From the NCBI RefSeq assembly GCF_009733595.1, contig NZ_WOFH01000011.1:248001-312000 (forward strand): a DNA stretch of 64,000 nt, in the 5' to 3' direction. Of the stretch, positions 34,019-42,034 are shown piece after piece. This DNA is from Actinomadura litoris. Its GTDB lineage: Bacteria; Actinomycetota; Actinomycetes; Streptosporangiales; Streptosporangiaceae. The notes beneath the pieces are model-generated. The model ran no database searches and was not told where the DNA came from. It was given only the letters and a program-made list of their open reading frames with translations. A program made the position numbers and the translations under genes. The first letter of the stretch is position 1; each line of letters starts with the position of its first letter.

Positions 34019-34645
34019 CTACTTGGAGTAGAGCTCGACGATCAGCTGCTCCTGGACGGGAGCGTCGATCTGCTGCCGGACGGGCAGCGAGTGGACCAGG
34101 ATCCGCATCCGGTCGGCGTCCACCCCGAGCCACGCCGGAACCTGGCGCTCGCCCGCCTCGGCCTTGGCGACCTGGAAGGGCGTCATCTCCAGCGACTTGC
34201 CCTTGACGTCGACGATGTCGGCCTCGGCCACCTGGAAGGACGGGATGTCGACCTTCCTGCCGTTGACCTTGATGTGGCCGTGGCGGATGAGCTGGCGGGC
34301 CATGTCGCGGGACTTGGCGAAGCCCGCGCGGTAGACCACGTTGTCGAGACGGCGCTCCAGCAGCGTGAGCAGGTTCTCACCCGTCTTGCCGCCCTGGCGG
34401 TTGGCCTCGACGTAGTAGTTGTGGAACTGGCGCTCCAGGACGCCGTAGATACGGCGCGCCTTCTGCTTCTCGCGGAGCTGGAGCAGGTACTCGGTCTCCT
34501 TGGGCCGACCGCGTCCGTGCTCACCCGGCGGGTAGGGACGGATCTCGATCGGGCACTTGGGGCCCTCGCACTTGCTGCCCTTGAGGAACAGCTTCATCTT
34601 CTCGCGGCGGCAGAGCTTGCAGTCCGCACCGGTGTAACGAGCCAT
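34019..34645 (-). CDS. rpsD: 30S ribosomal protein S4
   Basis: 208 residues. Early assembly protein binding 16S rRNA. The N-terminus has four cysteines (DCKLCRREK and KCEGPKC), a zinc knuckle, so this is the zinc-binding (C+) form. The S4 RNA-binding domain starts near RLDNVVYRAGFAKSRD. ATG 34645, 20 bases after rpsK. Confidence 0.98.
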   Translation of the reverse strand: MARYTGADCKLCRREKMKLFLKGSKCEGPKCPIEIRPYPPGEHGRGRPKETEYLLQLREKQKARRIYGVLERQFHNYYVEANRQGGKTGENLLTLLERRLDNVVYRAGFAKSRDMARQLIRHGHIKVNGRKVDIPSFQVAEADIVDVKGKSLEMTPFQVAKAEAGERQVPAWLGVDADRMRILVHSLPVRQQIDAPVQEQLIVELYSK

Positions 34646-34665
34646 TGTTCTAGATCTCCCCTGCC

Positions 34666-35067
34666 TCAGACACGCCGACGCTTCGGCGGGCGGCAGCCGT
34701 TGTGCGGAACGGGCGTGACGTCCTGGATGGAGCCCACCTCAAGGCCGGTCGCCTGAAGCGAGCGGATGGCGGTCTCGCGGCCCGAGCCCGGGCCCTTCAC
34801 GAAGACGTCGACCTTGCGCATGCCGTGCTCCATCGCGCGCCGGGCGGCGGCCTCGGCGGCCTGCTGCGCGGCGAACGGGGTCGACTTGCGCGAGCCCTTG
34901 AAGCCCACGTGGCCCGAGGAGGCCCAGGAGATCACGTTGCCGTTGGGGTCGGTGATCGAGACGATCGTGTTGTTGAACGTGCTCTTGATGTGGGCGTGCC
35001 CGTGAGCGACGTTCTTCTTTTCCTTGCGGCGCACCTTCTTGGCGCCGACCCGGCTCTTAGGAGGCAT
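34666..35067 (-). CDS. rpsK: 30S ribosomal protein S11
   Basis: 133 residues. Platform protein. Basic N-terminal tail, then AHIKSTFNNTIVSITD and the C-terminal TPVPHNGCRPPKRRRV, all canonical. ATG 35067; 48 bases after rpsM. Confidence 0.98.
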   Translation of the reverse strand: MPPKSRVGAKKVRRKEKKNVAHGHAHIKSTFNNTIVSITDPNGNVISWASSGHVGFKGSRKSTPFAAQQAAEAAARRAMEHGMRKVDVFVKGPGSGRETAIRSLQATGLEVGSIQDVTPVPHNGCRPPKRRRV

Positions 35068-35115
35068 CTGCTCTCTCTACTCTTGAGGTCATCGATCCGG
35101 AGGACCGACTCCGGA

Positions 35116-35496
35116 CTACTTCTTGCCGGCCTTCTTCTTGCCGGCCACGGTCTTCTTCTTGCCCTTGCGGGTGCGCGCGTTGGTCTGCGTGCGCTGACCG
35201 TGGACCGGAAGGCCGCGACGGTGCCGGATGCCCTGGTAGCACCCGATCTCGATCTTGCGGCGGATGTCCGCCTGGACCTCGCGGCGAAGATCACCCTCGA
35301 TCTTGTAGTTCGCCTCGATCCAGTCGCGCAGCTTCACCAGCTCGTCGTCGCCGAGCTGGTGCACCCGCAGGTCACCGCTGATCTCGGTGCCCGCGAGGGT
35401 CTCCAGAGCGCGGGTCCGGCCGATGCCGAAGATGTAGGTGAGAGCGACCTCCAAGCGCTTTTCGCGCGGGAGGTCGACGCCGAGGAGGCGTGCCAT
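35116..35496 (-). CDS. rpsM: 30S ribosomal protein S13
   Basis: 126 residues. Head protein forming inter-subunit bridges. Starts MARLLGVDLPREKRLEVAL, with GIGRTRALE and the HRRGLPVHGQRTQTNARTR segment, then a lysine-rich tail (KGKKKTVAGKKKAGKK). A 203-base gap separates it from rpmJ. Confidence 0.98.
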   Translation of the reverse strand: MARLLGVDLPREKRLEVALTYIFGIGRTRALETLAGTEISGDLRVHQLGDDELVKLRDWIEANYKIEGDLRREVQADIRRKIEIGCYQGIRHRRGLPVHGQRTQTNARTRKGKKKTVAGKKKAGKK

Positions 35497-35519
35497 CGTG
35501 GGCAGTTCCCTTCATTTCG

Positions 35520-35546
35520 CGGAGGTATGGACGCATCGCCTCCGCA
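35520..35546 (-). other. Hairpin in the rpmJ-rpsM gap
   Basis: GCGGAGG pairs with CCTCCGC across a 13-base loop, within 25-50 bases upstream of the rpsM start. A second stem, CCGGCCG/CGGCCGG (35684-35699), directly abuts the rpmJ stop. They may tune rpmJ/rpsM expression; evidence is structural only. Confidence 0.35.
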
Positions 35547-35699
35547 CACACCCTGCCCGGGTGGCGGCCCCGGCCTCCGGCGGTCCGAGGGTGCCCCTTC
35601 ACACGCTGGTGCCGCACGACCCGATCAAGGTCGTACGGCTACCCGTGCGAAGGCTGCGATGCGCTTTCAGTTGTCAGGCGCTGCCGGCCGTGCGGCCGG

Positions 35700-35813
35700 T
35701 CAGCCCTGGCGCTGCTTGTGGCGCGGGTCGGAGCAGATCACCATGACCCGGCCGTGCCGGCGGATGACGCGGCACTTGTTGCAGATCTTCTTGACGCTCG
35801 GCTTGACCTTCAC
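35700..35813 (-). CDS. rpmJ: 50S ribosomal protein L36
   Basis: 37 residues starting at GTG 35813: MKVKPSVKKICNKCRVIRR, ending DPRHKQRQG. Zinc ribbon ligands Cys11, Cys14, Cys27 and a C-terminal His are present, so this is the zinc-binding form. AGGAGA lies just upstream of the GTG. 69 bases after infA. Confidence 0.96.
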   Translation of the reverse strand: MKVKPSVKKICNKCRVIRRHGRVMVICSDPRHKQRQG

Positions 35814-35882
35814 TGGGTCTCCTAGGAATCAGGGTCACCCCCGCGCCGCCACGCGCGGGGAAGGCAACCCCAGTGGACGTTC

Positions 35883-36104
35883 TTACTTGTACCGGTAGAC
35901 GATCCGGCCGCGCGTGAGGTCGTAGGGACTCAGCTCCACGACGACGCGGTCGTCCGGCAGGATCCGGATGTAGTGCATCCGCATCTTGCCGCTGATGTGG
36001 GCGAGCACCTTGTGCCCGTTGTCGAGCTCCACCCGGAACATGGCGTTCGGGAGGGACTCGATGACGGTGCCCTCGATCTCGATGGCCCCTTCTTTCTTGG
36101 GCAT
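35883..36104 (-). CDS. infA: Translation initiation factor IF-1
   Basis: 73 residues, OB fold: MPKKEGAIEIEGTVIESLPN, GHKVLAHISGKMR and LSPYDLTRGRIVYRYK are canonical. First gene of the infA-rpmJ-rpsM-rpsK-rpsD-rpoA-rplQ run. In many actinobacteria it directly follows map; here 2.8 kb with plus-strand genes intervene. Confidence 0.98.
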   Translation of the reverse strand: MPKKEGAIEIEGTVIESLPNAMFRVELDNGHKVLAHISGKMRMHYIRILPDDRVVVELSPYDLTRGRIVYRYK

Positions 36105-36424
36105 GTCCTCCGCGCTTCGCTGATCGGCTCATTGGACCCGGTCCGGAGTCCCGTGAGGGGAGGCGGCCACACCCACACACACGGTGCAGAGCACCGGGAA
36201 GAGGGAATCAGACGGCCGACATCGGACCGGCATAGGAGTCTACGGCACCGGGCCGTCGAATGCGAAATTGTCGCATGATACGGCTCCGGAGACCTGTCCT
36301 GACCCAAGCATACCTCGCGTCCGCGTTGTACCTTTCCAGAGAGAGCCCGCGCAGCGGGCGGGGGAACCTACGGGGCGGTTCCCCTGCGATGACAGGGCGT
36401 CAAGACGTCCGAAGGAGGGTCAGC
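36105..36424. other. Divergent promoter region between infA and HTH gene
   Basis: 320 bases without a gene. It must hold the infA-operon promoter, but no clear -35/-10 pair could be fixed. On the plus strand TACCTT (36329-36334) is a possible -10; 11 bases after it lies a perfect GCCCGC-GCA-GCGGGC hairpin (36345-36359) that would be at the 5' end of the HTH-gene mRNA. Confidence 0.4.
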
Positions 36425-36982
36425 ATGCCGAGCTATGACTTCGCGCTGATCCTCAGCCGTCCCCTCTACGAGGACGAGCTGGACCCCCTGTTCGACCGGA
36501 CGCACGGCGCCGTCACCGTGTCGATCATCAGCGAGCCGCAGCACGCCGAACGTCCCGGGAACGCCTCCTGCACCTGGACCGGCGCCACCCTCGCCGCCGC
36601 GATCATGGAGGTCGTCGAGCACGTCGAGGCCAGCGCGCCGGAACTGCACGTCCTCCAGGTCGAGGCCGACCCCCTGATGACCATCCGCGACATCGCCGAA
36701 CGCGTCGGCCGCTCGTTCGACTCCGTCCGCCTGGCGATCACCGGCGCCCGCGGCCCCGGCGGCTTCCCCGCCTCGGAGATGTCGACCGCCGGCCACCGCC
36801 TCTGGCGCTGGTCCAAGGTCGCCGCCTGGTACGGCCTGGACGACCCCCAGCTCATCGAGGCCAAGCCCACCGTCCAGGCCATCAACGGCTGGCTGGCCCT
36901 CCGCGACGTGGTCCCCGACGTGGCCCCGGCGGCCGAGGACGTCACCTCCGCCCTCTCCCTGGTCATCCCCCACGTCGCGTGA
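36425..36982 (+). CDS. Unrecognised protein with helix-turn-helix-like segment
   Basis: 185 residues; ATG 36425 is fixed by GGAGGG 7 bases upstream. The N-terminal half (1-80) has alternating strands and helices (YDFALILSRPLYEDELDPLF). Residues about 84-135 look like a winged or excisionase-like HTH: MTIRDIAERVGRSFDSVRLA then a Gly/Pro-rich turn and HRLWRWSKVAAWYG. The C-terminal part is helical. No catalytic motif, signal peptide or TM. A regulator or nucleic-acid-binding role is plausible but unproven. Divergent from infA. Confidence 0.7.
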   Translation: MPSYDFALILSRPLYEDELDPLFDRTHGAVTVSIISEPQHAERPGNASCTWTGATLAAAIMEVVEHVEASAPELHVLQVEADPLMTIRDIAERVGRSFDSVRLAITGARGPGGFPASEMSTAGHRLWRWSKVAAWYGLDDPQLIEAKPTVQAINGWLALRDVVPDVAPAAEDVTSALSLVIPHVA

Positions 36983-37017
36983 ACGTGTAGCCAACCCCTC
37001 TCCGGGTGGGCCGCACC

Positions 37018-37386
37018 GCCTTCGGACGCGATCGGGACGTTTCGGTTGCCGGGCGGCTGGGCTTACCGCTCGCGCGGGTCGCCGCGCGGTGGTCGTCCGC
37101 CGGTTCCTCCCCGGCGGGCCCGGAGCTGGGCCAATGCGAATCTGAGTGGCGCAACCACGCTGCGCTCACAGCAACGCCGCAGGTCAAAGGGCATAGGGCG
37201 GGGAAGCTGACGCTTGCTCGGGGCCTGGGCGGCGTGGTCGTGTGCGAAGGCGGTTTCGTGCATGCGGGAAACTGATCACGCAGCGAGTCCCAGGGTGAGC
37301 CGAAGGTGCCGGCCGACGGACACTGTGAACATGGAGGTCGAGTTGAGCCCGCTTCAGCCCCAAGCGTTGCGATCGCGTCCGAAGGC
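37018..37386. repeat. Perfect 17-bp inverted repeat, arms 335 bases apart
   Basis: GCCTTCGGACGCGATCG (37018-37034) is the exact reverse complement of 37370-37386. Similarity continues weakly on both sides, so the first arm looks like an inverted third copy of the degenerate direct repeat. Confidence 0.6.
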
Positions 37387-37440
37387 AGGTTCGAGCCTGC
37401 GAGAACCTGATCGCGGAGCGAGCCGCCAGGCGAGTCGGAG
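37240..37440. repeat. Degenerate direct repeat, two copies offset by 135 bases
   Basis: 37240-37305 aligns without gaps to 37375-37440 at roughly 70% identity; shared blocks include CGAAGGC, CTGATC and GAGCGAG-like strings. Confidence 0.55.
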
Positions 37441-37445
37441 CGATG

Positions 37446-37583
37446 CAGCGATCGCCGCGGTGGCCGTTGAAGGAGGGCGTCCAACGCCCGACGCCAAGGG
37501 CACTGCGATACACACAGCGATCGCCGCGGTGGCCGTTGAAGGAGGGCGCCCAACGCCCGACGCCAAGGGCACTGCGATACACA
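37446..37583. repeat. 69-base tandem duplication (two copies, one mismatch)
   Basis: Copy 1 is 37446-37514 and copy 2 is 37515-37583. They differ only at one base (GGGCGTCC versus GGGCGCCC). Each contains a small inverted repeat around GGGCG...CGCCC. The near identity implies a recent duplication. Confidence 0.8.
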
Positions 37584-37626
37584 CGGCGAGCCGCCAGGCC
37601 GGTCCGCAGCGATCACTGGCGATGCC

Positions 37627-38439
37627 GTGATCCTCGCGCAGCTGAGCGACATCCATCTCGCCGCGGGGCGGGACGGTGCGGTGGACGACGGGTCCGGGCC
37701 GGTGCGGGCCCTGCGGGCGGCGGTGTCCAGCCTGCTGTCGCTGCCGGCGCGGCCGGACGCGGTGGTGCTGACGGGGGACCTCGCCGACGGGGGGCGTCCC
37801 GAGGAGTACGCGCGGCTGCACGCGCTGCTGTCGCCGCTGCCGATGGCCGTGTTCCCGATGCCCGGCAACCATGACGACCGGGACGCGCTGCGCGCCGCGT
37901 TCAACGACCATCCGGCGGTGGCCGAGACCGGGACCGCTCCACAGGCGCCCGTCCAGTACGCGGTCAGCGTCGGCGGGGTGCGGCTCGTGTGCTGCGACAC
38001 GACCGTGGACGGGCATCCGCACGGGCACATGAGCGAGGACCGGCTCGCCTGGCTGGACGCGACGCTCGGCGCCGCGCCCGACGTCCCCACGGTCGTGGCG
38101 ACCCACCATCCGCCGTTCCCGATCGGGATCCGCTTCATCGACGACATGCGGTTCGTGGACCCGGCGGGGTTCGAGGCGGTGATCGCGCGACATCGGCAGG
38201 TCGTCCGGATCATCAGCGGGCATGTGCACCGGGGCGCGGTCGGGCAGCTCGCCGGGCGGGTGAGCACCACGTGCCCGAGCACCTACCGGCAGCTGTTCCT
38301 CGACCTGACCCGGCCGGGACGGGCGGCGGTGACCGGGGAGCCCGCCGGGTTCGCGGTGCACCTGGTCGCGGACGACGGCATGGCGACCACGCACTTCGTC
38401 CCCACGGGGAACTACCGGCCGCTCATGGAGGTCGAGTAG
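37627..38439 (+). CDS. Metallophosphoesterase, CpdA-like
   Basis: 270 residues, calcineurin-like. All metal motifs are in order: DIH (8-10), GDLADGG, GNHDD, THHPPFPIG and GHVHRG. The layout matches class III cyclic-nucleotide phosphodiesterases (CpdA/Icc), which hydrolyse cAMP or related phosphodiesters; the substrate here is inferred. GTG 37627. The 5' side is the repeat-rich region; it converges with the DUF1707 gene (stops 6 bases apart). Confidence 0.9.
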   Translation: MILAQLSDIHLAAGRDGAVDDGSGPVRALRAAVSSLLSLPARPDAVVLTGDLADGGRPEEYARLHALLSPLPMAVFPMPGNHDDRDALRAAFNDHPAVAETGTAPQAPVQYAVSVGGVRLVCCDTTVDGHPHGHMSEDRLAWLDATLGAAPDVPTVVATHHPPFPIGIRFIDDMRFVDPAGFEAVIARHRQVVRIISGHVHRGAVGQLAGRVSTTCPSTYRQLFLDLTRPGRAAVTGEPAGFAVHLVADDGMATTHFVPTGNYRPLMEVE

Positions 38440-38445
38440 AGCCTT

Positions 38446-38892
38446 CTAGCCGTGGCGTTTCGGGCCCAGGAGCGAGCTGAGCAGGATCAGCGCGCCCCAT
38501 GGGCCCGCGACCCACAGCCACCAGGGGTAGACGACGTTCCCGGTCAGGGCGATGACCAGCCAGATGGTGAAGTTGATGCCGCTGACCATGGCCCAGGCGC
38601 CCCACATGGCCCGTCCGCCGCGCCGGTACAGCTCGCCGCCGGACTGGCGCGGCGCCACCGAGGCGGTGCTGTTGCCCTGCCCCGCGGGGACGGGCAGTTG
38701 GTGCAGGTCCTCTTCCGGCAGGTCGTGGGTGACTGCCTGGAGGTGGCCGAGGGTCTTCGCCTGGTAGACCAGGTCGAGGCGCTCGTTCATCTCCTCGACG
38801 GTGATCCGGCCCACGGCGCAGTGCTCGCGCAGGTTCGCGGCGACCCGGTCGCGGTCGGCGTCCGACGCCCGGATGTCAGGGTTCGGCGCCAT
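38446..38892 (-). CDS. DUF1707 and 2TM-domain membrane protein
   Basis: 148 residues. DUF1707 (about 8-60, IRASDADRDRVAANLREHCAVGRIT...MNERLDLVYQAKT), a polar linker, then two TM helices (about 95-140, with YPWWLWVAGPWGALILL). ATG 38892 has GAGGAG about 8 bases upstream. 24 bases downstream of map. The family is common in actinobacteria; function unknown. Confidence 0.88.
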   Translation of the reverse strand: MAPNPDIRASDADRDRVAANLREHCAVGRITVEEMNERLDLVYQAKTLGHLQAVTHDLPEEDLHQLPVPAGQGNSTASVAPRQSGGELYRRGGRAMWGAWAMVSGINFTIWLVIALTGNVVYPWWLWVAGPWGALILLSSLLGPKRHG

Positions 38893-38916
38893 CGCAAGGC
38901 TCCTCGTCTCGATCGG

Positions 38917-39738
38917 CTAGGACGGAGCGTCCGCCTCCAGCTTGGCGAACCACTCCCGCCCCTCGTCAAGTGCGGTGAGCACGCGGGGGCCGGCCGGGGT
39001 GACCGCGAAGGAGTGCTCGAAGTGCGCGGAGCGGCGGCCGTCGGCGGTGACCACCGTCCAGCCGTCGTCGAGCTCGATGGTCTCCTTGGTGCCGAGGTTG
39101 ACCATCGGCTCGATCGCGAAGCACATCCCGGGCACCAGCTCCGGGCCGTGCCCGGCGGGCCCGTGGTTCGGGACGAGCGGGTCCATGTGCATCTCGGTGC
39201 CGATGCCGTGCCCGCCGTAGCCCTCAACGATGCCGTAGGGGCCCTGAGAGCGGATGTGAGCCTCGATCGTGTGCGAGATGTCGCTCAGCCTGGCCCCGGC
39301 CTTTCCGGCCGCCAGACCGCGCCACAGGGACGTCTCGGTGACCTCCAGGAGCGTCCGCAGCTCATCGGTGATCTCCCCGACCGGGACCGTGACCGCCGCG
39401 TCGCCGTGCCAGCCCTCCACGATCGCGCCGCAGTCGATGGAGATGATGTCGCCCTCTTGCACGGCCCGCTCCCGGGCGGGGATGCCGTGCACGATCTCCT
39501 CGTTGATGGACGCGCAGATCGTCCCGGTGAAGCCGTGGTAGCCCTTGAAGGACGGGACGCCGCCGTTGGAGCGGATGTGCCGCTCGGCGATCTCGTCCAG
39601 CTCCATGGTGGTGATGCCGGGCCTGACCGCCTCGCGCAGCACCTCAAGGGTCTCGCCGACCAGCAGCCCGGCCGCGCGCATCGCCTCGACCTGCTCCGGC
39701 GTCTTCACCTGGATCGCGGGCCTACGCCGTTTGAACAA
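38917..39738 (-). CDS. map: Type I methionine aminopeptidase
   Basis: Removes N-terminal Met from nascent proteins. 273 residues from a TTG start at 39738 (MFKRRRPAIQVKTPEQVEAM), chosen because AGGGG lies 5-9 bases upstream and the family begins here. A longer frame from ATG 39816 would start inside a perfect hairpin. Metal ligands: Asp in SIDCGAIVEGWHGDAAV (two), His in GGHGIGTEMH, Glu in FAIEPM and HFEHSF. 133-base gap to adk. Confidence 0.95.
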   Translation of the reverse strand: MFKRRRPAIQVKTPEQVEAMRAAGLLVGETLEVLREAVRPGITTMELDEIAERHIRSNGGVPSFKGYHGFTGTICASINEEIVHGIPARERAVQEGDIISIDCGAIVEGWHGDAAVTVPVGEITDELRTLLEVTETSLWRGLAAGKAGARLSDISHTIEAHIRSQGPYGIVEGYGGHGIGTEMHMDPLVPNHGPAGHGPELVPGMCFAIEPMVNLGTKETIELDDGWTVVTADGRRSAHFEHSFAVTPAGPRVLTALDEGREWFAKLEADAPS

Positions 39739-39789
39739 TGTTTCCCCTGAACGCCTCGCCCGGGACCGCTCGTCGGGGCGGGGCCCGGC

Positions 39790-39818
39790 CCATGGACGCG
39801 GCGGCGCCGCGTCCATGG
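39790..39818. terminator. Perfect 12-bp hairpin between adk and map
   Basis: CCATGGACGCGG and CCGCGTCCATGG flank a 5-base loop. The stem lies in the adk-map gap, 52 bases upstream of the TTG start of map. It could be a partial terminator or a regulatory structure in the secY-adk-map mRNA. Confidence 0.45.
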
Positions 39819-39871
39819 TCAGTCCTCGGTCAGTCCTCCGGCGGGCCCACCGTGCGCCACGGGCCCCGCCG

Positions 39872-40522
39872 TCATTTCTCCAGCGGCCGAAGCGCGGTGA
39901 GCGCGCGCTTGGTGACCTCCTCGACCGGGCCGGTCGCGTCGATGCCGACGAGGATGTCCTCGTCGGCGTAGAACTGCACCAGCGGGGCCGTGTCGTGCCG
40001 GTACACCTCCAGGCGGTGCATGACGACCTCTTCCTTGTCGTCGTCGCGCTGGAACAGGTGACCGCCGCAGTCGTCGCAGATGTCGTCCTGCTTGTCGTCG
40101 AAGTCGACGTGCCAGATGCGCCCGCACTTGTCGCAGGTGCGCCGGCCCGACAGCCGCCGGACGACCTCGTCCTCGTCGACGACCAGTTCCAGGACGATGT
40201 CCAGGCGGGTGTCCCACTCGGCGAGGATCTTCTTCAGCGTCTCCGCCTGCGGGACGTTGCGCGGGAACCCGTCGAGCAGGAACCCGTCGCGCGCGTCGTC
40301 CTCGCCGAGCCGGTCGCGCACCATCGCGATCGTGACCTCGTCGGGGACGAGGTCGCCGCGGTCCATGTACTGCCTGGCCTGCCGGCCGAGCTCGGTACCG
40401 CCGCTCACGTTGGCGCGGAAGATGTCACCTGTCGAGATCTTCGGGATGGACAGATGAGATGCGATGAACTGGGCCTGCGTCCCCTTGCCCGCTCCCGGGG
40501 GGCCCACCAGCACGATACGCAC
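39872..40522 (-). CDS. adk: Adenylate kinase
   Basis: 216 residues. P-loop GPPGAGKGT at 7-15, STGDIFRA, and GFPRNVPQ. The lid carries CDKC and CDDC, a zinc-binding long-form lid. GTG 40522 shares a base with the secY stop (TAGTG), giving tight coupling. Confidence 0.97.
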   Translation of the reverse strand: MRIVLVGPPGAGKGTQAQFIASHLSIPKISTGDIFRANVSGGTELGRQARQYMDRGDLVPDEVTIAMVRDRLGEDDARDGFLLDGFPRNVPQAETLKKILAEWDTRLDIVLELVVDEDEVVRRLSGRRTCDKCGRIWHVDFDDKQDDICDDCGGHLFQRDDDKEEVVMHRLEVYRHDTAPLVQFYADEDILVGIDATGPVEEVTKRALTALRPLEK

Positions 40523-41820
40523 TACCGGAGGAAGCCCTCGTAGTTGCGCTGTTGCAGCTGACTCTCGATCTGCTTCACGGTATCCAGTCCGACGCCGACG
40601 ACGATGAGGATGCTCGTGCCGCCGAAGGGGAAGTCCTGGCTGGCCTTCAGGAGTGCGAAGGCCACCATGGGAATCAGTGCCACGAGCCCCAGGTACAGCG
40701 CACCGGGTGTGGTGATCCGGGTCAGCACGAAGTCGAGGTATTCGGCGGTCGGCCGTCCCGGACGGATACCTGGGATGAACCCACCATACTTCTTCATGTT
40801 GTCGGCCACTTCAGTGGGGTTGAACGTGATCGCCACGTAGAAGTAGGTGAAGAAGATGATGAAGACGAAGAAGACCGCCATGTGCCAGGCGTTGTTCGGC
40901 TGCAGGTAGGGCTGGAGCTTCTGGAGCCACTTGGTGTCGGGCCAGAGCTGCGTCGCCAGCACCGGGAGGTACAGCAGCGATGAGGCGAAGATCACCGGGA
41001 TGATGCCGGCCTGGTTGACCTTCAGCGGGATGTAGGTGGAGGTGCCGCCGTACATGCGGCGCCCGACCATGCGCTTGGCGTACTGGACGGGGATGCGGCG
41101 CTGCGCCTGCTCGACGAACACGACACCGGCCATGATCGCCAGACCGACCAGGACGACGACCGCGAAGACGAAGCCGTTCTTGGTCTGGTAGATGCTCCAG
41201 AACTGCGCGGGGAAGACCGCGACGACCTGGGTGAAGATCAGGATCGACATGCCGTTGCCGACGCCGCGGTCGGTGACCAGCTCGCCCAGCCACATGATCA
41301 CCGAGGTGCCGGCCACCATGCAGATCACCATCGTGATGATCGGGAACACGCCCGTGTCGTACAGGATGTCGCCGTTGCTGGTGTTCACACCCTGGAAGAG
41401 CTGCCCGGTGCTCGCCATCGCCACGATGCCGGTCGCCTGCAGGATCGCGAGGCCGACCGTCAGGTAGCGGGTGTACTGGGTGATCTTCGTGGTGCCGGCC
41501 TGGCCCTCCTTCTTGAGGGCCTCCAGCCGGGGGATCACAACGGTCAGCAGCTGGAGGATGATGCTCGCGGTGATGTAGGGCATGATCCCCAGCGCGAACA
41601 CCGACAGCTTCAGCAACGCGCCGCCGCTGAACAGGTCAACGAGGCCGTAGAGCTGGTTCTGATCCTTGGCCTGGTCCGCCGTCTCTTTCAGCACCTTCAC
41701 GTTCACGTTCGGTGTCGGCAGGATCGATCCGATCCGGAACACCAAGATCATGAACAGCGTGAACAACAGCTTTTTACGCAGGTCAGGCGTACGGAAAGCC
41801 CGAGCGAACGCGGTCAGCAC
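40522..41820 (-). CDS. secY: Preprotein translocase subunit SecY
   Basis: 432 residues, ten TM helices. The GTG at 41820 (MLTAFARAFRTPDLRKK) is preferred over the ATG one codon earlier (41823) because AGGAGG lies 4 bases upstream of the GTG but only one base from the ATG, and homologues begin this way. FVNPxIPxxx-type loops are replaced by FSGGALLKLSVFALGIMPYI, YLTVGLAILQATG and MRRMYGGTSTYIPLKVNQAG, all standard SecY. 214 bases after rplO. Confidence 0.97.
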   Translation of the reverse strand: MLTAFARAFRTPDLRKKLLFTLFMILVFRIGSILPTPNVNVKVLKETADQAKDQNQLYGLVDLFSGGALLKLSVFALGIMPYITASIILQLLTVVIPRLEALKKEGQAGTTKITQYTRYLTVGLAILQATGIVAMASTGQLFQGVNTSNGDILYDTGVFPIITMVICMVAGTSVIMWLGELVTDRGVGNGMSILIFTQVVAVFPAQFWSIYQTKNGFVFAVVVLVGLAIMAGVVFVEQAQRRIPVQYAKRMVGRRMYGGTSTYIPLKVNQAGIIPVIFASSLLYLPVLATQLWPDTKWLQKLQPYLQPNNAWHMAVFFVFIIFFTYFYVAITFNPTEVADNMKKYGGFIPGIRPGRPTAEYLDFVLTRITTPGALYLGLVALIPMVAFALLKASQDFPFGGTSILIVVGVGLDTVKQIESQLQQRNYEGFLR

Positions 41821-42034
41821 CATTCCTCCTGCGCGACTGGCGAATTCATGGCCGCCGAGGGGCCGGTTACAGGTCCATGAGGTTCGGCGGAAACGACCGT
41901 GTGAAATCTCACTTCGGTCGCATCTGCCGGTGTGACTCTAACAGCACATGCAAGCGGGGCCGCCCCGCCGAACGCGGCGACCTTCCGGCCCCCGGCGCTT
42001 GGTGAAGACGGCCCCGGCATCGCAGGTGTCCTTC

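Larger units (their letters stand above)
36983..37626. other. Repeat-rich intergenic region
   Basis: 644 bases between two plus-strand genes. No convincing gene in any frame. It contains a perfect 17-bp inverted repeat (37018-37034 with 37370-37386), a degenerate direct repeat of about 66 bases with a 135-base offset, and a near-perfect 69-base tandem duplication. Periods of 135 and 69 are multiples of three, but the open minus-strand frame through it has no start site or recognisable domain. Confidence 0.6.

Noticed and set aside
37446..37583. The tandem 69-base repeat as a CRISPR array.
   Set aside because: Only two head-to-tail copies with no spacers and no cas genes nearby.
36963..38282. 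Minus-strand open frame (439 codons) through the repeat region and the metallophosphoesterase gene, with repeated peptides.
   Set aside because: The repeated peptides simply follow the DNA repeats; the frame is antisense to a gene with all catalytic motifs and has no ribosome binding site or domain.
39741..39816. Longer methionine aminopeptidase starting at ATG 39816.
   Set aside because: The ATG is buried in a perfect 12-bp hairpin, the added residues are Arg/Pro-rich without family similarity, and AGGGG sits correctly before the TTG at 39738.
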